NCBI RefSeq assembly: GCF_013205055.1
Contig: NZ_JABMLF010000001.1
Span: 1,364,001-1,428,000 of the forward strand
Origin: Rathayibacter sp. VKM Ac-2856
Lineage (GTDB): Bacteria; Actinomycetota; Actinomycetes; Actinomycetales; Microbacteriaceae
Length of the DNA: 64,000 nt
Direction: 5' to 3'
Shown: one piece after another, positions 19,032 to 28,198 of the stretch
Layout of the letters: each line of letters begins with the position of its first letter
How positions within the stretch are numbered: position 1 is the stretch's first letter
The notes under the pieces: generated by a model
Seen by the model: only the letters and a program-made list of their open reading frames with translations
Told to the model about the DNA's origin: nothing
Database searches by the model: none
Made by a program: the position numbers and the translations under genes

Positions 19032-19244
19032 CTACTCGTTGCCGATGCGCTTGTCGGCCTGGCGCTTGAGGTCCTCGATGCGGTCGTCGTACTTGCCCTT
19101 GGTGAGGCGGCTGGCGATGTCGCCGGTCTTCTCGAGGACCTGGTCCGAGACGCCCTCCGCCTTCTCGCTGCGCAGAGTGTCCTGGACCTTCTTGCTGTTG
19201 AAGAGCTCGCCGGCCTGTCGTCCGAGCTTGCCGAGATCCACCAT
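19032..19244 (-). CDS. MT0933/Rv0909-like small antitoxin-family protein
   Basis: 70-residue charged helical protein beginning MVDLGKLGRQAGELFNSKKV, with SEKAEGVSDQVLEKTGDIAS. This resembles the MT0933 (Rv0909) antitoxin family, whose M. tuberculosis member pairs with the adjacent Rv0910 toxin. No toxin-like gene is next to it: upstream is a fructosamine kinase and downstream is the topoisomerase. A good AAGGAGG ribosome-binding site precedes the ATG. It may act alone in another role, or its partner may be elsewhere (inference). Confidence 0.7.
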   Translation of the reverse strand: MVDLGKLGRQAGELFNSKKVQDTLRSEKAEGVSDQVLEKTGDIASRLTKGKYDDRIEDLKRQADKRIGNE

Positions 19245-19333
19245 GGTTCCTCCTTGATCCGTGCGGGCAGGGGCCTCGCGAGCATCAGTGTGGCGACACC
19301 GCCTGGACGAACGGTGCGGGACGCGCCGGGAGC

Positions 19334-20098
19334 TCAGAGCGCGAGCACGCGCGACGCCGCCTCGCCCAGCGCACGCCCGTAGGAGGGACCGTGCCCGGCG
19401 GCGTGCACCGCGAGCGGGTGGAGCTGGTGCAGCGGCACGCGATCGGCGGCTCCCGAGCGCAGCGGGTGGACCTCCTCGTAGCCGGCGAGGACGTCGTCGA
19501 GGTGCGGCAGCCCGAACAGCGCGAGCATCGCGAGGTCCGTCTCGCGGTGGCCGCCGTGCGCTGCCGGGTCGATGAGCACCGCTCCCCCGTCCGACCAGAG
19601 GACGTTGCCGTTCCAGAGGTCGCCGTGCAGGCGGGCCGGGACGTCGTCGTCGTCGAAGGTCCCCGCCGAGACGAGCTCGAGGGCGCTCTCGACCGTCGCC
19701 GCGTCGCGGGCGGAGAGGTTCCCCGCCTCGACGGCCGGACGGAGGAAGGGCCGGACGCGCTGCTCGGCGTAGAACCGGCCCCAGGACTCCTCGGGGGTGC
19801 AGGGCATCGCGCGGCGGCCGATGAAGGCGGGGCCGGACCAGCCCGTGGGCGGCGCGCCGTAGGTCTCGGCTCCGGAGTCGTGGGTGCGTGCGAGGGCGCC
19901 TCCGAATCCGCGGGCCGTCTCGCGCGTCGGTCGCGCGGGCGCGATCTCCTCGAGCTCGATCCGACCGTGACGCACCTCCAGCACTTCGGCGCAGCGCACA
20001 CCCCCGGCTCCCTCGGCGTCAGCCAGCCAGCGGAGCCCGGCCGCCTCCCACTCGAAGAAGTGATCGGGCGCGGACGGGTTCGACTTCACGAAGGGCAT
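19334..20098 (-). CDS. Fructosamine kinase family protein
   Basis: Cytosolic aminoglycoside-phosphotransferase-fold kinase that phosphorylates ketosamines on glycated amines or proteins, leading to deglycation. 254 residues; catalytic motifs are RLHGDLWNGNVLW (catalytic Asp) and LIDPAAHGGHRETDLAML (Mg-binding Asp, characteristic of the fructosamine-3-kinase family). The ATG at 20098 comes six bases after TAGCGT; the intervening GGAGGC could serve as a ribosome-binding site or the mRNA may be leaderless. The true substrate is unknown. Confidence 0.85.
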   Translation of the reverse strand: MPFVKSNPSAPDHFFEWEAAGLRWLADAEGAGGVRCAEVLEVRHGRIELEEIAPARPTRETARGFGGALARTHDSGAETYGAPPTGWSGPAFIGRRAMPCTPEESWGRFYAEQRVRPFLRPAVEAGNLSARDAATVESALELVSAGTFDDDDVPARLHGDLWNGNVLWSDGGAVLIDPAAHGGHRETDLAMLALFGLPHLDDVLAGYEEVHPLRSGAADRVPLHQLHPLAVHAAGHGPSYGRALGEAASRVLAL

Positions 20099-20133
20099 GC
20101 CTCCACGCTAGCCAGACGCCGGCCCGGGAACGA

Positions 20134-20171
20134 CGAGAGGGGCCGCCCGCCGAAGCGGACGACCCCTCTCG
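20134..20171 (-). terminator. tuf terminator
   Basis: Inverted repeat of 16 bases per arm (CGAGAGGGGCCGCCCG against CGGACGACCCCTCTCG, two mismatches) around a CCGAAG loop, about 20 bases past the tuf stop. It ends the str operon before the fructosamine kinase gene. Confidence 0.8.
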
Positions 20172-20189
20172 AGAGATCAGTAGGAGAAC

Positions 20190-21383
20190 CTACTTGACGA
20201 TCTTGGTGACCGTTCCGGCACCCACGGTGCGGCCACCCTCACGGATGGCGAAGCCGAGGCCCTCCTCCATGGCGATCGGCTGGATCAGCGCGACCGTCAT
20301 GTCGGTGGTGTCGCCGGGCATGACCATCTCGGTGCCCTCGGGCAGCGTGATGACGCCGGTGACGTCGGTGGTGCGGAAGTAGAACTGCGGGCGGTAGTTC
20401 CCGTAGAACGGGTTGTGACGCCCACCCTCGTCCTTGGACAGGATGTACGCGGTGCCCTCGAAGTCGGTGTGCGGCGTGACCGAACCCGGCTTGACGACGA
20501 CCTGGCCGCGCTCGACGTCCTCGCGCTTGGTGCCGCGGAGGAGCAGACCGCAGTTCTCGCCGGCCCAGGCCTCGTCGAGCTGCTTGTGGAACATCTCGAT
20601 GCCGGTGACCGTGGTCTTCTGCGTCGGGCGGATGCCGACGATCTCGACCTCGGAGTTCAGCGAGAGGGTGCCGCGCTCGGCGCGACCGGTGACGACGGTT
20701 CCACGACCGGTGATCGTGAAGACGTCCTCGATCGGCATGAGGAACGGCTTGTCCTTGTCGCGGACCGGGTCCGGGACGGAGGCGTCGACGGCGTCCATGA
20801 GGTCGAGGATGGACTGGGTCCAGGTCTCGTCGCCCTCGAGGGCCTTGAGGCCGGAGACGCGCACGACGGGCGCGTCGTCGCCGGGGAAGCCCTGCGAGGA
20901 CAGCAGCTCGCGGACCTCGAGCTCGACGAGCTCGAGGATCTCCTCGTCGTCCACCATGTCGGCCTTGTTCAGCGCGACGAGGAGGTAGGGGACGCCGACC
21001 TGCTTGGCGAGGAGGACGTGCTCACGGGTCTGAGCCATGGGGCCGTCGGTGGCGGCGACCACGAGGATCGCGCCGTCCATCTGCGCCGCGCCGGTGATCA
21101 TGTTCTTGATGTAGTCGGCGTGACCCGGGGCGTCGACGTGCGCGTAGTGGCGCTTCGGCGTCTCGTACTCGACGTGCGAGATGTTGATCGTGATGCCGCG
21201 CTGGCGCTCCTCGGGAGCGGAGTCGATCGACGCGAAGTCACGCTGAACGTTGGTCGCGGACGGGTACTTGTCCGCCAGAACCTTCGAGATCGCCGCGGTG
21301 AGGGTGGTCTTTCCGTGGTCGACGTGACCGATGGTTCCGATGTTGACGTGCGGCTTGGTCCGCTCGAACTTGGCCTTAGCCAC
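20190..21383 (-). CDS. tuf: Elongation factor Tu
   Basis: GTPase that brings aminoacyl-tRNA to the ribosome. 397 residues. G1 [12 protein letters not shown]3 [13 protein letters not shown]4 NKADMVD and the switch [15 protein letters not shown] are intact. Starts with GTG at 21383. Last gene of the str operon, separated from fusA by 225 bases containing a perfect stem-loop and an AT-rich patch near 21470-21490 that may carry a separate tuf promoter. Confidence 0.98.
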   Translation of the reverse strand: MAKAKFERTKPHVNIGTIGHVDHGKTTLTAAISKVLADKYPSATNVQRDFASIDSAPEERQRGITINISHVEYETPKRHYAHVDAPGHADYIKNMITGAAQMDGAILVVAATDGPMAQTREHVLLAKQVGVPYLLVALNKADMVDDEEILELVELEVRELLSSQGFPGDDAPVVRVSGLKALEGDETWTQSILDLMDAVDASVPDPVRDKDKPFLMPIEDVFTITGRGTVVTGRAERGTLSLNSEVEIVGIRPTQKTTVTGIEMFHKQLDEAWAGENCGLLLRGTKREDVERGQVVVKPGSVTPHTDFEGTAYILSKDEGGRHNPFYGNYRPQFYFRTTDVTGVITLPEGTEMVMPGDTTDMTVALIQPIAMEEGLGFAIREGGRTVGAGTVTKIVK

Positions 21384-21565
21384 TGTGGGTCCTCCTCAGG
21401 ACTTAGGTGCAAGCATCCGCATCCGACGCCGCACGGGGCGGCACGAGGACAGGAGGACTTGCGGGGGTTTTGTGTAGGTATGTTACCGGCAGTGGTCGCG
21501 CGGGCCATCCGATGAGGATCCGAGGCGCGCAGAACGCGGCAGCAAACCCGCACGACACTACCAGG

Positions 21566-21595
21566 CCCGCCGCGGTTCCGCAGAACCGCGGCGGG
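21566..21595 (-). terminator. Stem-loop after fusA
   Basis: CCCGCCGCGGTTC and GAACCGCGGCGGG form a perfect 13-bp stem with a CGCA loop, beginning 13 bases after the fusA stop. It suggests partial termination between fusA and tuf, with tuf also read from its own promoter. Confidence 0.75.
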
Positions 21596-21608
21596 ATGGG
21601 GACGAGTG

Positions 21609-23723
21609 CTACTCGCCCTTGTTCTTCTGGACGATCTCCTCGGCCACGGCCTTGGGGACCTCGGCGTAGGTCTCGAACGTCATCGAGTAGACCGCGCGGC
21701 CCGAGGTCTTCGAGCGCAGGTCGCCGATGTAGCCGAACATCTCGGACAGCGGGACGTTGGCCTTGATGACCTTGACGCCCGCGGCGTCCTCCATCGACTG
21801 GATCATCCCGCGACGCGAGTTGAGGTCGCCGATGACGTCGCCCATGTACTCCTCGGGCGTGCGGACCTCGACGGCCATCAGCGGCTCGAGGAGGACCGGC
21901 TGCGCCTTGCGCGAGGCCTCCTTGAACGCGATGGAGCCGGCGATCTTGAACGCCATCTCCGAGGAGTCGACGTCGTGCGCCGCGCCGTCGGTCAGCGTGG
22001 CCTTGATGCCGACCATCGGGTAGCCGGCGAGGACGCCGACCAGCATGGCGTCGCGGATGCCCGCGTCGACCGAGGGGATGTACTCGCGGGGGACGCGACC
22101 ACCGGTGACGCCGTTGACGAACTCGTAGGTCTTGTCGGCCTCGACCTCCATCGGCTCGATGGAGATCTGGACCTTCGCGAACTGGCCCGAGCCACCCGTC
22201 TGCTTCTTGTGGGTGTAGTCGTACTTCTCCACCGTGCGGCGGATCGTCTCGCGGTAGGCCACCTGCGGCTTGCCGACGTTGGCCTCGACGTTGAACTCGC
22301 GCTTCATGCGGTCCACCAGGATGTCGAGGTGCAGCTCGCCCATTCCCTTGATGACCGTCTGACCGGTCTCCTGGTTCTGCTCGGTGCGGAAGGTGGGGTC
22401 CTCCTCCGCGAGCTTCTGGATCGCGGTGCCGAGCTTCTCCTGGTCGGCCTTCGTCTTGGGCTCGATGGCGACCTCGATGACGGGCTCCGGGAAGGTCATC
22501 GACTCGAGCACGACCTGCGCGTTCGGGTCGCTCAGGGTGTCACCGGTGGTGGTGTCCTTGAGGCCGATGACGGCGTAGATGTGGCCGGCGGTGACCGAGT
22601 CGACCGGGTTCTCCTTGTTGGAGTGCATCTGGAAGATCTTGCCGATGCGCTCCTTCTTGCCCTTGGTCGAGTTGATGACCTGGGCGCCGGAGTCGAGCTT
22701 GCCCGAGTAGACGCGGACGTAGGTGAGGCGACCGAAGAACGGGTGCACCGCGACCTTGAACGCGAGCGCCGAGAAGGGCTCGGTCGAGTCCGCGTGGCGC
22801 ATGATGACCTTCTCCTCGTCGCGGACGTCGTGCGCCTCGATGGCGGGGACGTCGAGCGGGGAGGGGAGGTAGTCGACGACCGCGTCGAGCATCGGCTGGA
22901 CGCCGCGGTTCTTGAACGCGGAGCCGCAGAGCACGGGGTAGATGTCCGAGTTCACGGTCAGCTTGCGGATGGCGCCCTTGATCTCGGCGACCGTGAGCTC
23001 CTCACCGCCGAAGTACTTCTCGAGCAGCTCGTCGGAGGTCTCCGCGACGGTCTCGAGCAGCTTCTCGCGGTACTCGGCGGCCTTGTCGGCCAGATCCGCG
23101 GGGATCTCCTCGATCTCGTACTTCGCGCCCAGCGCGACGTCACCCTTCGAGTCGCCGCGCCACGTGAGCGCGCGCATCTCGACGAGGTCGACGACGCCCT
23201 CGAAGCTGGACTCCGCGCCGATGGGCAGCTGGATGACCAGCGGCTTGGCGCCGAGGCGGTTGATGATCGTGTCGACCGTGAAGTAGAAGTCGGCGCCGAG
23301 CTTGTCCATCTTGTTGACGAAGCAGATGCGCGGGACGTCGTACTTGTCGGCCTGACGCCAGACGGTCTCGGACTGGGGCTCGACGCCCTCCTTGCCGTCG
23401 AAGACGGCGACGGCGCCGTCGAGGACGCGCAGCGAGCGCTCGACCTCGACCGTGAAGTCGACGTGACCGGGGGTGTCGATGATGTTGATCTGGTTCTTGT
23501 TCCAGAAGCACGTCGTCGCGGCCGACGTGATCGTGATGCCGCGCTCCTGCTCCTGCGCCATCCAGTCCATCGTGGCGGCGCCGTCGTGGACCTCACCGAT
23601 CTTGTGCGTGATACCCGTGTAGAACAGGATGCGCTCGGTGGTGGTGGTCTTGCCGGCATCGATGTGGGCCATGATGCCGATGTTGCGGACCTTGTTCAGG
23701 TCGGTGAGCACATCTTGTGCCAC
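21609..23723 (-). CDS. fusA: Elongation factor G
   Basis: Ribosomal translocation GTPase, 704 residues. Motifs: [20 protein letters not shown] (G1), [20 protein letters not shown] (G3), [10 protein letters not shown] (G4) and the domain IV/V tip [16 protein letters not shown]. Starts with GTG at 23723 after ATCGGAGGAACTCC. It follows rpsG after a 190-base gap with a GC-rich stem-loop. Confidence 0.98.
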   Translation of the reverse strand: MAQDVLTDLNKVRNIGIMAHIDAGKTTTTERILFYTGITHKIGEVHDGAATMDWMAQEQERGITITSAATTCFWNKNQINIIDTPGHVDFTVEVERSLRVLDGAVAVFDGKEGVEPQSETVWRQADKYDVPRICFVNKMDKLGADFYFTVDTIINRLGAKPLVIQLPIGAESSFEGVVDLVEMRALTWRGDSKGDVALGAKYEIEEIPADLADKAAEYREKLLETVAETSDELLEKYFGGEELTVAEIKGAIRKLTVNSDIYPVLCGSAFKNRGVQPMLDAVVDYLPSPLDVPAIEAHDVRDEEKVIMRHADSTEPFSALAFKVAVHPFFGRLTYVRVYSGKLDSGAQVINSTKGKKERIGKIFQMHSNKENPVDSVTAGHIYAVIGLKDTTTGDTLSDPNAQVVLESMTFPEPVIEVAIEPKTKADQEKLGTAIQKLAEEDPTFRTEQNQETGQTVIKGMGELHLDILVDRMKREFNVEANVGKPQVAYRETIRRTVEKYDYTHKKQTGGSGQFAKVQISIEPMEVEADKTYEFVNGVTGGRVPREYIPSVDAGIRDAMLVGVLAGYPMVGIKATLTDGAAHDVDSSEMAFKIAGSIAFKEASRKAQPVLLEPLMAVEVRTPEEYMGDVIGDLNSRRGMIQSMEDAAGVKVIKANVPLSEMFGYIGDLRSKTSGRAVYSMTFETYAEVPKAVAEEIVQKNKGE

Positions 23724-23840
23724 GGAGTTCCTCCGATAGGTGATGGAGCCAGCGCAACGGGTTCATGGCCGATCGGCTGGGTTCTGGTGGTGGCGGTCGC
23801 CCGTCCACGTCGGATCCGAGGATCCGCCGCCGGGTCCGGG

Positions 23841-23872
23841 CCGCGGCGCACGCGCGAAGGCGCGCGCCGCGG
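23841..23872 (-). promoter_or_regulatory. GC-rich stem-loop between rpsG and fusA
   Basis: CCGCGGCGC and GCGCCGCGG pair perfectly around a 14-base, partly self-pairing insert, about 40 bases past the rpsG stop. Without a T-run it may be an attenuator or processing site that sets the r-protein to EF-G ratio. Confidence 0.45.
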
Positions 23873-23913
23873 GACCGGGGGTCGCGCTCGCCCGGGGGCG
23901 GGCGCGGGGTGCG

Positions 23914-24384
23914 CTACCAGCGGTAGTGCGCGAAGGCCTTGTTCGACTCGGCCATCTTGTGGGTGTCCTCGCGACGCTTGACAGCGGCGCCCAGACCGTT
24001 CGACGCGTCGAGGATCTCGTTCATGAGACGCTCGGTCATCGTCTTCTCGCGACGGGCCTTCGCATAGCTGGTGAGCCAGCGGAGGGCGAGGGTGTTGGCG
24101 CGGTGCGGCTTGACCTCGACGGGGACCTGGTAGGTCGAGCCGCCGACGCGGCGGCTGCGGACCTCGAGGGTCGGACGGACGTTGTCGAGCGCCTTCTTCA
24201 GCGTGACGACGGCGTCCTGGCCGTTCTTGGTCGAGACTCCCTCGAGGGCACCGTAGACGATGCGCTCGGCGAGGCCCTTCTTGCCGTCCAGGAGGATCTT
24301 GTTCACGAGCTGGCTGACGACCGGGGCGCCGTAGACGGGGTCTGCGACGACGGGGCGCTTAGGAGCGGGTCCCTTACGAGGCAT
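23914..24384 (-). CDS. rpsG: 30S ribosomal protein S7
   Basis: Small-subunit head assembly protein, 156 residues: [40 protein letters not shown] and the C-terminal NKAFAHYRW. Overlaps the rpsL stop by one base. In E. coli S7 represses the str operon. Confidence 0.98.
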   Translation of the reverse strand: MPRKGPAPKRPVVADPVYGAPVVSQLVNKILLDGKKGLAERIVYGALEGVSTKNGQDAVVTLKKALDNVRPTLEVRSRRVGGSTYQVPVEVKPHRANTLALRWLTSYAKARREKTMTERLMNEILDASNGLGAAVKRREDTHKMAESNKAFAHYRW

Positions 24385-24758
24385 TACTTCTTCTCCATCT
24401 TCGCGCCGTAACGGCTGCGAGCCTGCTTGCGGTTCTTGACGGCCTGGGTGTCCAGGGCGCCGCGAACGATCTTGTAGCGGACACCGGGGAGGTCCTTCAC
24501 ACGACCGCCGCGCACGAGCACCATCGAGTGCTCCTGGAGGTTGTGGCCCTCACCGGGGATGTAGGCCGTGACCTCGGTGCCGTTGGAGAGCTTCACGCGG
24601 GCCACCTTGCGGAGGGCCGAGTTCGGCTTCTTGGGCGTGGTCGTGTAGACGCGCGTGCAGACGCCGCGCTGCTGGGGGTTGGCCTTCAGGGCGGGCGCCT
24701 TGGTCTTGGTGACCTTCGGCGAGCGTCCCTTTCGGACCAACTGCTGAATCGTTGGCAC
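24384..24758 (-). CDS. rpsL: 30S ribosomal protein S12
   Basis: Decoding-centre protein, 124 residues, starting with GTG at 24758 ([15 protein letters not shown]) eight bases after [22 protein letters not shown] keeps lysine at position 43 and [13 protein letters not shown] keeps the second streptomycin-related lysine, so no classic streptomycin-resistance change is present. First gene of the str operon. Confidence 0.98.
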   Translation of the reverse strand: MPTIQQLVRKGRSPKVTKTKAPALKANPQQRGVCTRVYTTTPKKPNSALRKVARVKLSNGTEVTAYIPGEGHNLQEHSMVLVRGGRVKDLPGVRYKIVRGALDTQAVKNRKQARSRYGAKMEKK

Positions 24759-25018
24759 TGATTTGCTCCTTGAATGCTGCACGGTGACAGCGGATCGATG
24801 GTCGACATTCGGCCTGCCCGTCTCCGGGACGGCCGAGTTCATCTGGACCCGACTCCCTCTCGGCACCGACGTGCGGAGACCTGGAGGGGGAGGGGTATGC
24901 CGTGGGGGCCGCCCGATCGGACGAACCCGCGGGTCCTCGCGGACCCGGTGGAGCGAAGCGGCACCCGCGCCGACCCGGAGGCACGACACAAGCGCACGCC
25001 AAAGCGCACACCCGAAGA

Positions 25019-25047
25019 ATATTACGGGGAGTGACGGGGGCGGTCAA
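25019..25047 (-). promoter_or_regulatory. str operon promoter (TTGACC-17-TAATAT)
   Basis: On the minus strand TTGACC (25047-25042), a 17-base spacer and TAATAT (25024-25019) make the best sigma-70-type promoter in the window. Transcription would start near 25012, giving a leader of about 250 bases before rpsL. The rest of 24759-25120 is non-coding and holds no recognisable gene. Confidence 0.8.
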
Positions 25048-25120
25048 CCGAGCGGCGTTCGCCCTGGGAGAGAACGGCGCCCGGGGCCCCGCTCGCGGCA
25101 GGCCCCGCTCGCGTCGGGCC

Positions 25121-25633
25121 TCACTCGCGCTCGTCGCCCTCCCAGCCCCAGTGCGGGGTGCCGCCGCCGGCGTCGCGTCGGGCGAGCATCGCGAGGAAGA
25201 GGATCTGCACCGCGGCCGCGAGCACCCCGGCCGCGATCGCGAAGGGCGTCGCGGCGTGGTCGAGGACGAAGCGCAGGATCGCGCCCGGCTCCCCCACCCC
25301 CAGACCGTAGATCGCGCCGCCGACCAGCAGGAAGAGCGCGTACACGACCACGCCGGTCAGCAGCGACGGGCCGACGAGGCGGGTGACGCCCGGACGGGCG
25401 GCGAGCACGATCATCGAGACGAGGACGGCGAGGACGCAGACCGCGACGACGACCGGGCCGAGAATCGGACCGGCGTCGCGCTCGGGGACGACGTCCTGGT
25501 CGAGCAGCAGGCTGAGCACGCCGAACGCGCAGACCACGAGGGCGAGGTAGAGGAAGGAGGCGAAGGCGGCGAGGGCGATGCCGTAGCCGAGGCCCGCGCC
25601 GCGACCCTGCTCCCCCGGGCCCGCGGGCGTCAC
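25121..25633 (-). CDS. Predicted membrane protein, unknown function
   Basis: 170 residues with four or five hydrophobic segments (YGIALAAFASFLYLALVV, GPVVVAVCVLAVLVSMIV, LLTGVVVYALFLLVGGA, FAIAAGVLAAAVQILFLAML) and a charged C-terminus ending WGWEGDERE. Starts with GTG at 25633, overlapping the stop of the upstream membrane gene as GTGA, so the two are translationally coupled. It resembles small uncharacterised actinobacterial membrane families, but I cannot name it with confidence. Confidence 0.65.
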   Translation of the reverse strand: MTPAGPGEQGRGAGLGYGIALAAFASFLYLALVVCAFGVLSLLLDQDVVPERDAGPILGPVVVAVCVLAVLVSMIVLAARPGVTRLVGPSLLTGVVVYALFLLVGGAIYGLGVGEPGAILRFVLDHAATPFAIAAGVLAAAVQILFLAMLARRDAGGGTPHWGWEGDERE

Positions 25634-26355
25634 GACTGCGCGGCGGCGTCGCGCTCGGCGTTCCGGCGCGTCACGCGACGTCCGCGAGCCGCGATCAGAC
25701 TTCCGCCCCAGACGCTGACCTCGCGGGCCAGCACCGCCGCGGCGGCGACGGCGAGGAGCGTCGCCGGATCGCGGAGGAAGTCGACGACGGCCGCGCGGTC
25801 CTGCGGCACGGCGAAGCCGCCCACGGCGGACCAGGCTCCGACCAGGGCGGCCGCACCGGCGAGGAGCGCGATGAAGAAGCCGCCGAGCACGTAGGCCCAC
25901 CAGCCGGCTCGGTTGACGACGAGGACGATCAGGCCGAGTCCGACAAGGAACGCGGCGACCGGCAGGAGGAAGACGGCCGTCGGACCCTGGGCGAGCGCGA
26001 CCGCCACCGGGTCGCCCTCGACGCCGTCGATCAGCAGGCGGATCGCGGTGAGGGCGACGAGGAGGAGGGCCGCGAAGACCGCGGTGGTGAGCAGGGCGAT
26101 CGCGAGACCGGCCAGGCGGTTGCCCTTCCTGCGGACCGGCTCGATCTCGGGCTCGACGGGGCCGAGCGGGGAGGCGGCGGCGGGCTGCGACTCCTGCACG
26201 GCCGTCGCGCCGGTCACCGGGTGGCGGCCGCCGGGCTCCGGCTCGGGCCAGACGTACTCCCGGGTCGGCTCGGTCCCCCGGGTCGGCTCGGAGCCGTCGG
26301 TCGTCCCGGCCGCGGTCGGCATCCGCGTGGTCTCGGCATCGCTGTTCCCCGTCAC
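25630..26355 (-). CDS. Predicted membrane protein, unknown function
   Basis: 241 residues: an acidic, Pro/Thr-rich cytoplasmic N-terminus of about 75 residues, then about four membrane helices (LAGLAIALLTTAVFAALLLV, TAVFLLPVAAFLVGLGLIVL, WWAYVLGGFFIALLAGAAAL, a final one near 200) and a basic tail. Start is GTG at 26355, six bases after TAAGCT, consistent with a leaderless transcript. Cotranscribed with the next membrane gene. No family recognised. Confidence 0.65.
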   Translation of the reverse strand: MTGNSDAETTRMPTAAGTTDGSEPTRGTEPTREYVWPEPEPGGRHPVTGATAVQESQPAAASPLGPVEPEIEPVRRKGNRLAGLAIALLTTAVFAALLLVALTAIRLLIDGVEGDPVAVALAQGPTAVFLLPVAAFLVGLGLIVLVVNRAGWWAYVLGGFFIALLAGAAALVGAWSAVGGFAVPQDRAAVVDFLRDPATLLAVAAAAVLAREVSVWGGSLIAARGRRVTRRNAERDAAAQS

Positions 26356-26435
26356 CTGAACAGCTTAGGCACGGGTCCGCGCGGGGTGAGCGACCGCCGC
26401 GCGGCTCCTGGCGACGCGGTCGAGCGGGCGGCGGC

Positions 26436-27242
26436 CTACTCGAGGGGGTTCAGCAGGCGGTGCAGGAACTGCCGTGTGCGCGGCTCCTGCGGGTCGCGGA
26501 GGATGTCCGCGGGGGCTCCGCGCTCCACCACCACCCCGTCCGCCATGAAGACGACCTCGGAGGCCACGCGCCGGGCGAACTCGAGCTCGTGCGTGACGAC
26601 AAGCATCGTCCAGCCCTCGCCCGCCAGCTCGCGCATCAGCGTGAGGACCTCGCCGACGAGCTCCGGGTCGAGCGCCGACGTCGGCTCGTCGAAGAGCAGG
26701 AGGTCGGGTCGGAGCGCGAGCGCGCGGACGATCCCGACGCGCTGCTGCTGCCCGCCGGACAGCTCGAAGGGGTAGGCGCCGCCGCGGCCGCCGAGACCGA
26801 CGCGCTCGAGCAGCGCCTCCGCCTCGGGGACCACCTCGGACGCGGGCCGGCGCTGCACCCGCAGCGGGCCCTCCGTGACGTTCTGCAGGACGGTGAGGTG
26901 CGGGAAGAGGTTGAAGTGCTGGAAGACCATCGCGGACCGGTCGCGCAGCGCCGTGAGGGCGCGCTTGCCGACCGCGGCGTCGAAGTCGAGCCTCGAGCCG
27001 TCGGCGAGCTCGAGGACGCCGCCGTCGGGCACCTCGAGGCTGTTCAGCGATCGCAGCACGGTGGTCTTGCCGGAGCCGGACGGCCCGATCAGCGCGACGA
27101 CCTCGCCGCGGCGGATCTCGAGGTCGATCCCGCGCAGCACCTCGACGCCGCCGAACGACTTGCGCAGCCCCGTGGCGCGCAGGACGGTGGCGGCGTCGGC
27201 CGGGCGGCCGGCGGCGTCGGAGGGAGCGTCAGCGGGCGACAT
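26436..27242 (-). CDS. Amino-acid ABC transporter ATP-binding protein
   Basis: 268-residue ATPase of a polar amino-acid importer. Walker A GPSGSGKTTVLRSLN, Q-loop region MVFQHFNLFPHLTVL, signature LSGGQQQRVGIVRALA, Walker B LLLFDEPTSALDP and the H-loop VVTHELEFARRV are all present. A Pro/Ala-rich N-terminal extension of about 20 residues precedes the domain. It overlaps the permease gene by 14 bases, so translation is coupled. Confidence 0.93.
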   Translation of the reverse strand: MSPADAPSDAAGRPADAATVLRATGLRKSFGGVEVLRGIDLEIRRGEVVALIGPSGSGKTTVLRSLNSLEVPDGGVLELADGSRLDFDAAVGKRALTALRDRSAMVFQHFNLFPHLTVLQNVTEGPLRVQRRPASEVVPEAEALLERVGLGGRGGAYPFELSGGQQQRVGIVRALALRPDLLLFDEPTSALDPELVGEVLTLMRELAGEGWTMLVVTHELEFARRVASEVVFMADGVVVERGAPADILRDPQEPRTRQFLHRLLNPLE

Positions 27243-27882
27243 AGCGGTCCAATCGCTTCTCGAGGAGGCTCTGGCCGCTGGAGAGAACGAGGCAGATGAG
27301 CCAGTAGATGAGGGCGGCCTCGAGGTAGAGCAGCATGAACTCGCTCGAGGCGGTGGCGATCTTCTGCGCCTGGCGGAAGAGCTCGGTGACGAGGATCAGC
27401 GACGCGAGCGAGGTGTCCTTGACCAGCGAGATGAAGGTGTTCGAGAGCGGGGGCACCGAGACGCGCGCGGCCTGCGGCAGGATGATCCGCCGCAGTGCGA
27501 GACCGCGGCCCATGCCGATGGTGTGCGCCGCCTCCCACTGCCCCTTCGGCACGCTGAGGATCGCGGCGCGGATCACCTCGGCCGCGTAGCCGCCGACGTT
27601 CAGCGCGAAGGCGATGATCGCACTCGGCCACGGATCGATCTTGAGGCCGAGGCTCGGCAGGCCGTAGAAGATCACGAACAGCTGCACCAGGAGCGGCGTG
27701 CCGCGGATCACCGAGATGTACGCGCGTGCGATCCACGCGAGCACCCGGACGCGCGACAGGCGCATCAGCGCGACGGCCAGCGCGAGCGCCAGGCCGAGCA
27801 CGAAGCTCGACAGCGCCAGCGGGATCGTCCCGACGATGCCGCCCGACAGGATCGGCCAGAACGACCGGAGCAGTAGGTCCAT
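27229..27882 (-). CDS. Amino-acid ABC transporter permease (cystine-type)
   Basis: 217-residue HisM/YecS-family permease with about five membrane helices. The EAA loop is IGMGRGLALRRIILPQAARV. YISVIRGTPLLVQLFVIFYG, SLVKDTSLASLILVTELFRQ and SEFMLLYLEAALIYWLICL are close to the cystine permeases TcyB/YecS, which is the basis for the suggested substrate (inference). The ATG at 27882 is served by GGGAGAAGAC, which lies in the 3' arm of a perfect hairpin (27883-27910). Confidence 0.92.
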   Translation of the reverse strand: MDLLLRSFWPILSGGIVGTIPLALSSFVLGLALALAVALMRLSRVRVLAWIARAYISVIRGTPLLVQLFVIFYGLPSLGLKIDPWPSAIIAFALNVGGYAAEVIRAAILSVPKGQWEAAHTIGMGRGLALRRIILPQAARVSVPPLSNTFISLVKDTSLASLILVTELFRQAQKIATASSEFMLLYLEAALIYWLICLVLSSGQSLLEKRLDRYVAR

Positions 27883-27910
27883 GTCTTCTCCCGCCGGGGC
27901 GGGAGAAGAC
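27883..27910 (-). promoter_or_regulatory. Hairpin covering the permease ribosome-binding site
   Basis: GTCTTCTCCCGC and GCGGGAGAAGAC form a perfect 12-bp stem with a 4-base loop ending directly at the permease start codon. In the minus-strand mRNA the Shine-Dalgarno GGGAG lies in the 3' arm and would be paired. It may lower permease translation relative to the binding protein or act as a switch. Confidence 0.7.
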
Positions 27911-27985
27911 CGCGGTCGGCTTGTCGAGGTGGATGCGTGGGGCGGAGCGTGTGGCGCCCGCTTCCGAGAAATGCTGGCACGTGAC

Positions 27986-28177
27986 GGTGGATCTCGATAC
28001 GCCCGCTGCGCGGGCTACTCGATCAGCATGGTTGCGGGGCGGGCAGCCGACATGCTGGTCGAGTAGCCCCGGAGGGGCGTATCGAGACCCACCGATGCAG
28101 AGACGGCGGTCTTCAGGCGCCGTCTCGGCGACGGTGGATCTCGATACGCCCGCTGCGCGGGCTACTCGATCAGCATG
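27986..28177. repeat. Cluster of three dispersed palindromic repeats
   Basis: Copies at 27986-28030 and 28133-28177 are identical in orientation (GGTGGATCTCGATACGCCCG... ending CAGCATG) and an inverted copy lies at 28051-28093 (CATGCTGGTCGAGTAG... ending GACCCACC). The first and last share an essentially identical core of about 45 bases. They fill the gap between the ABC binding-protein gene and the permease gene, like REP elements between malE and malF in E. coli. Confidence 0.9.
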
Positions 28178-28198
28178 ACGCGGGCCGCTCGATCGGGG

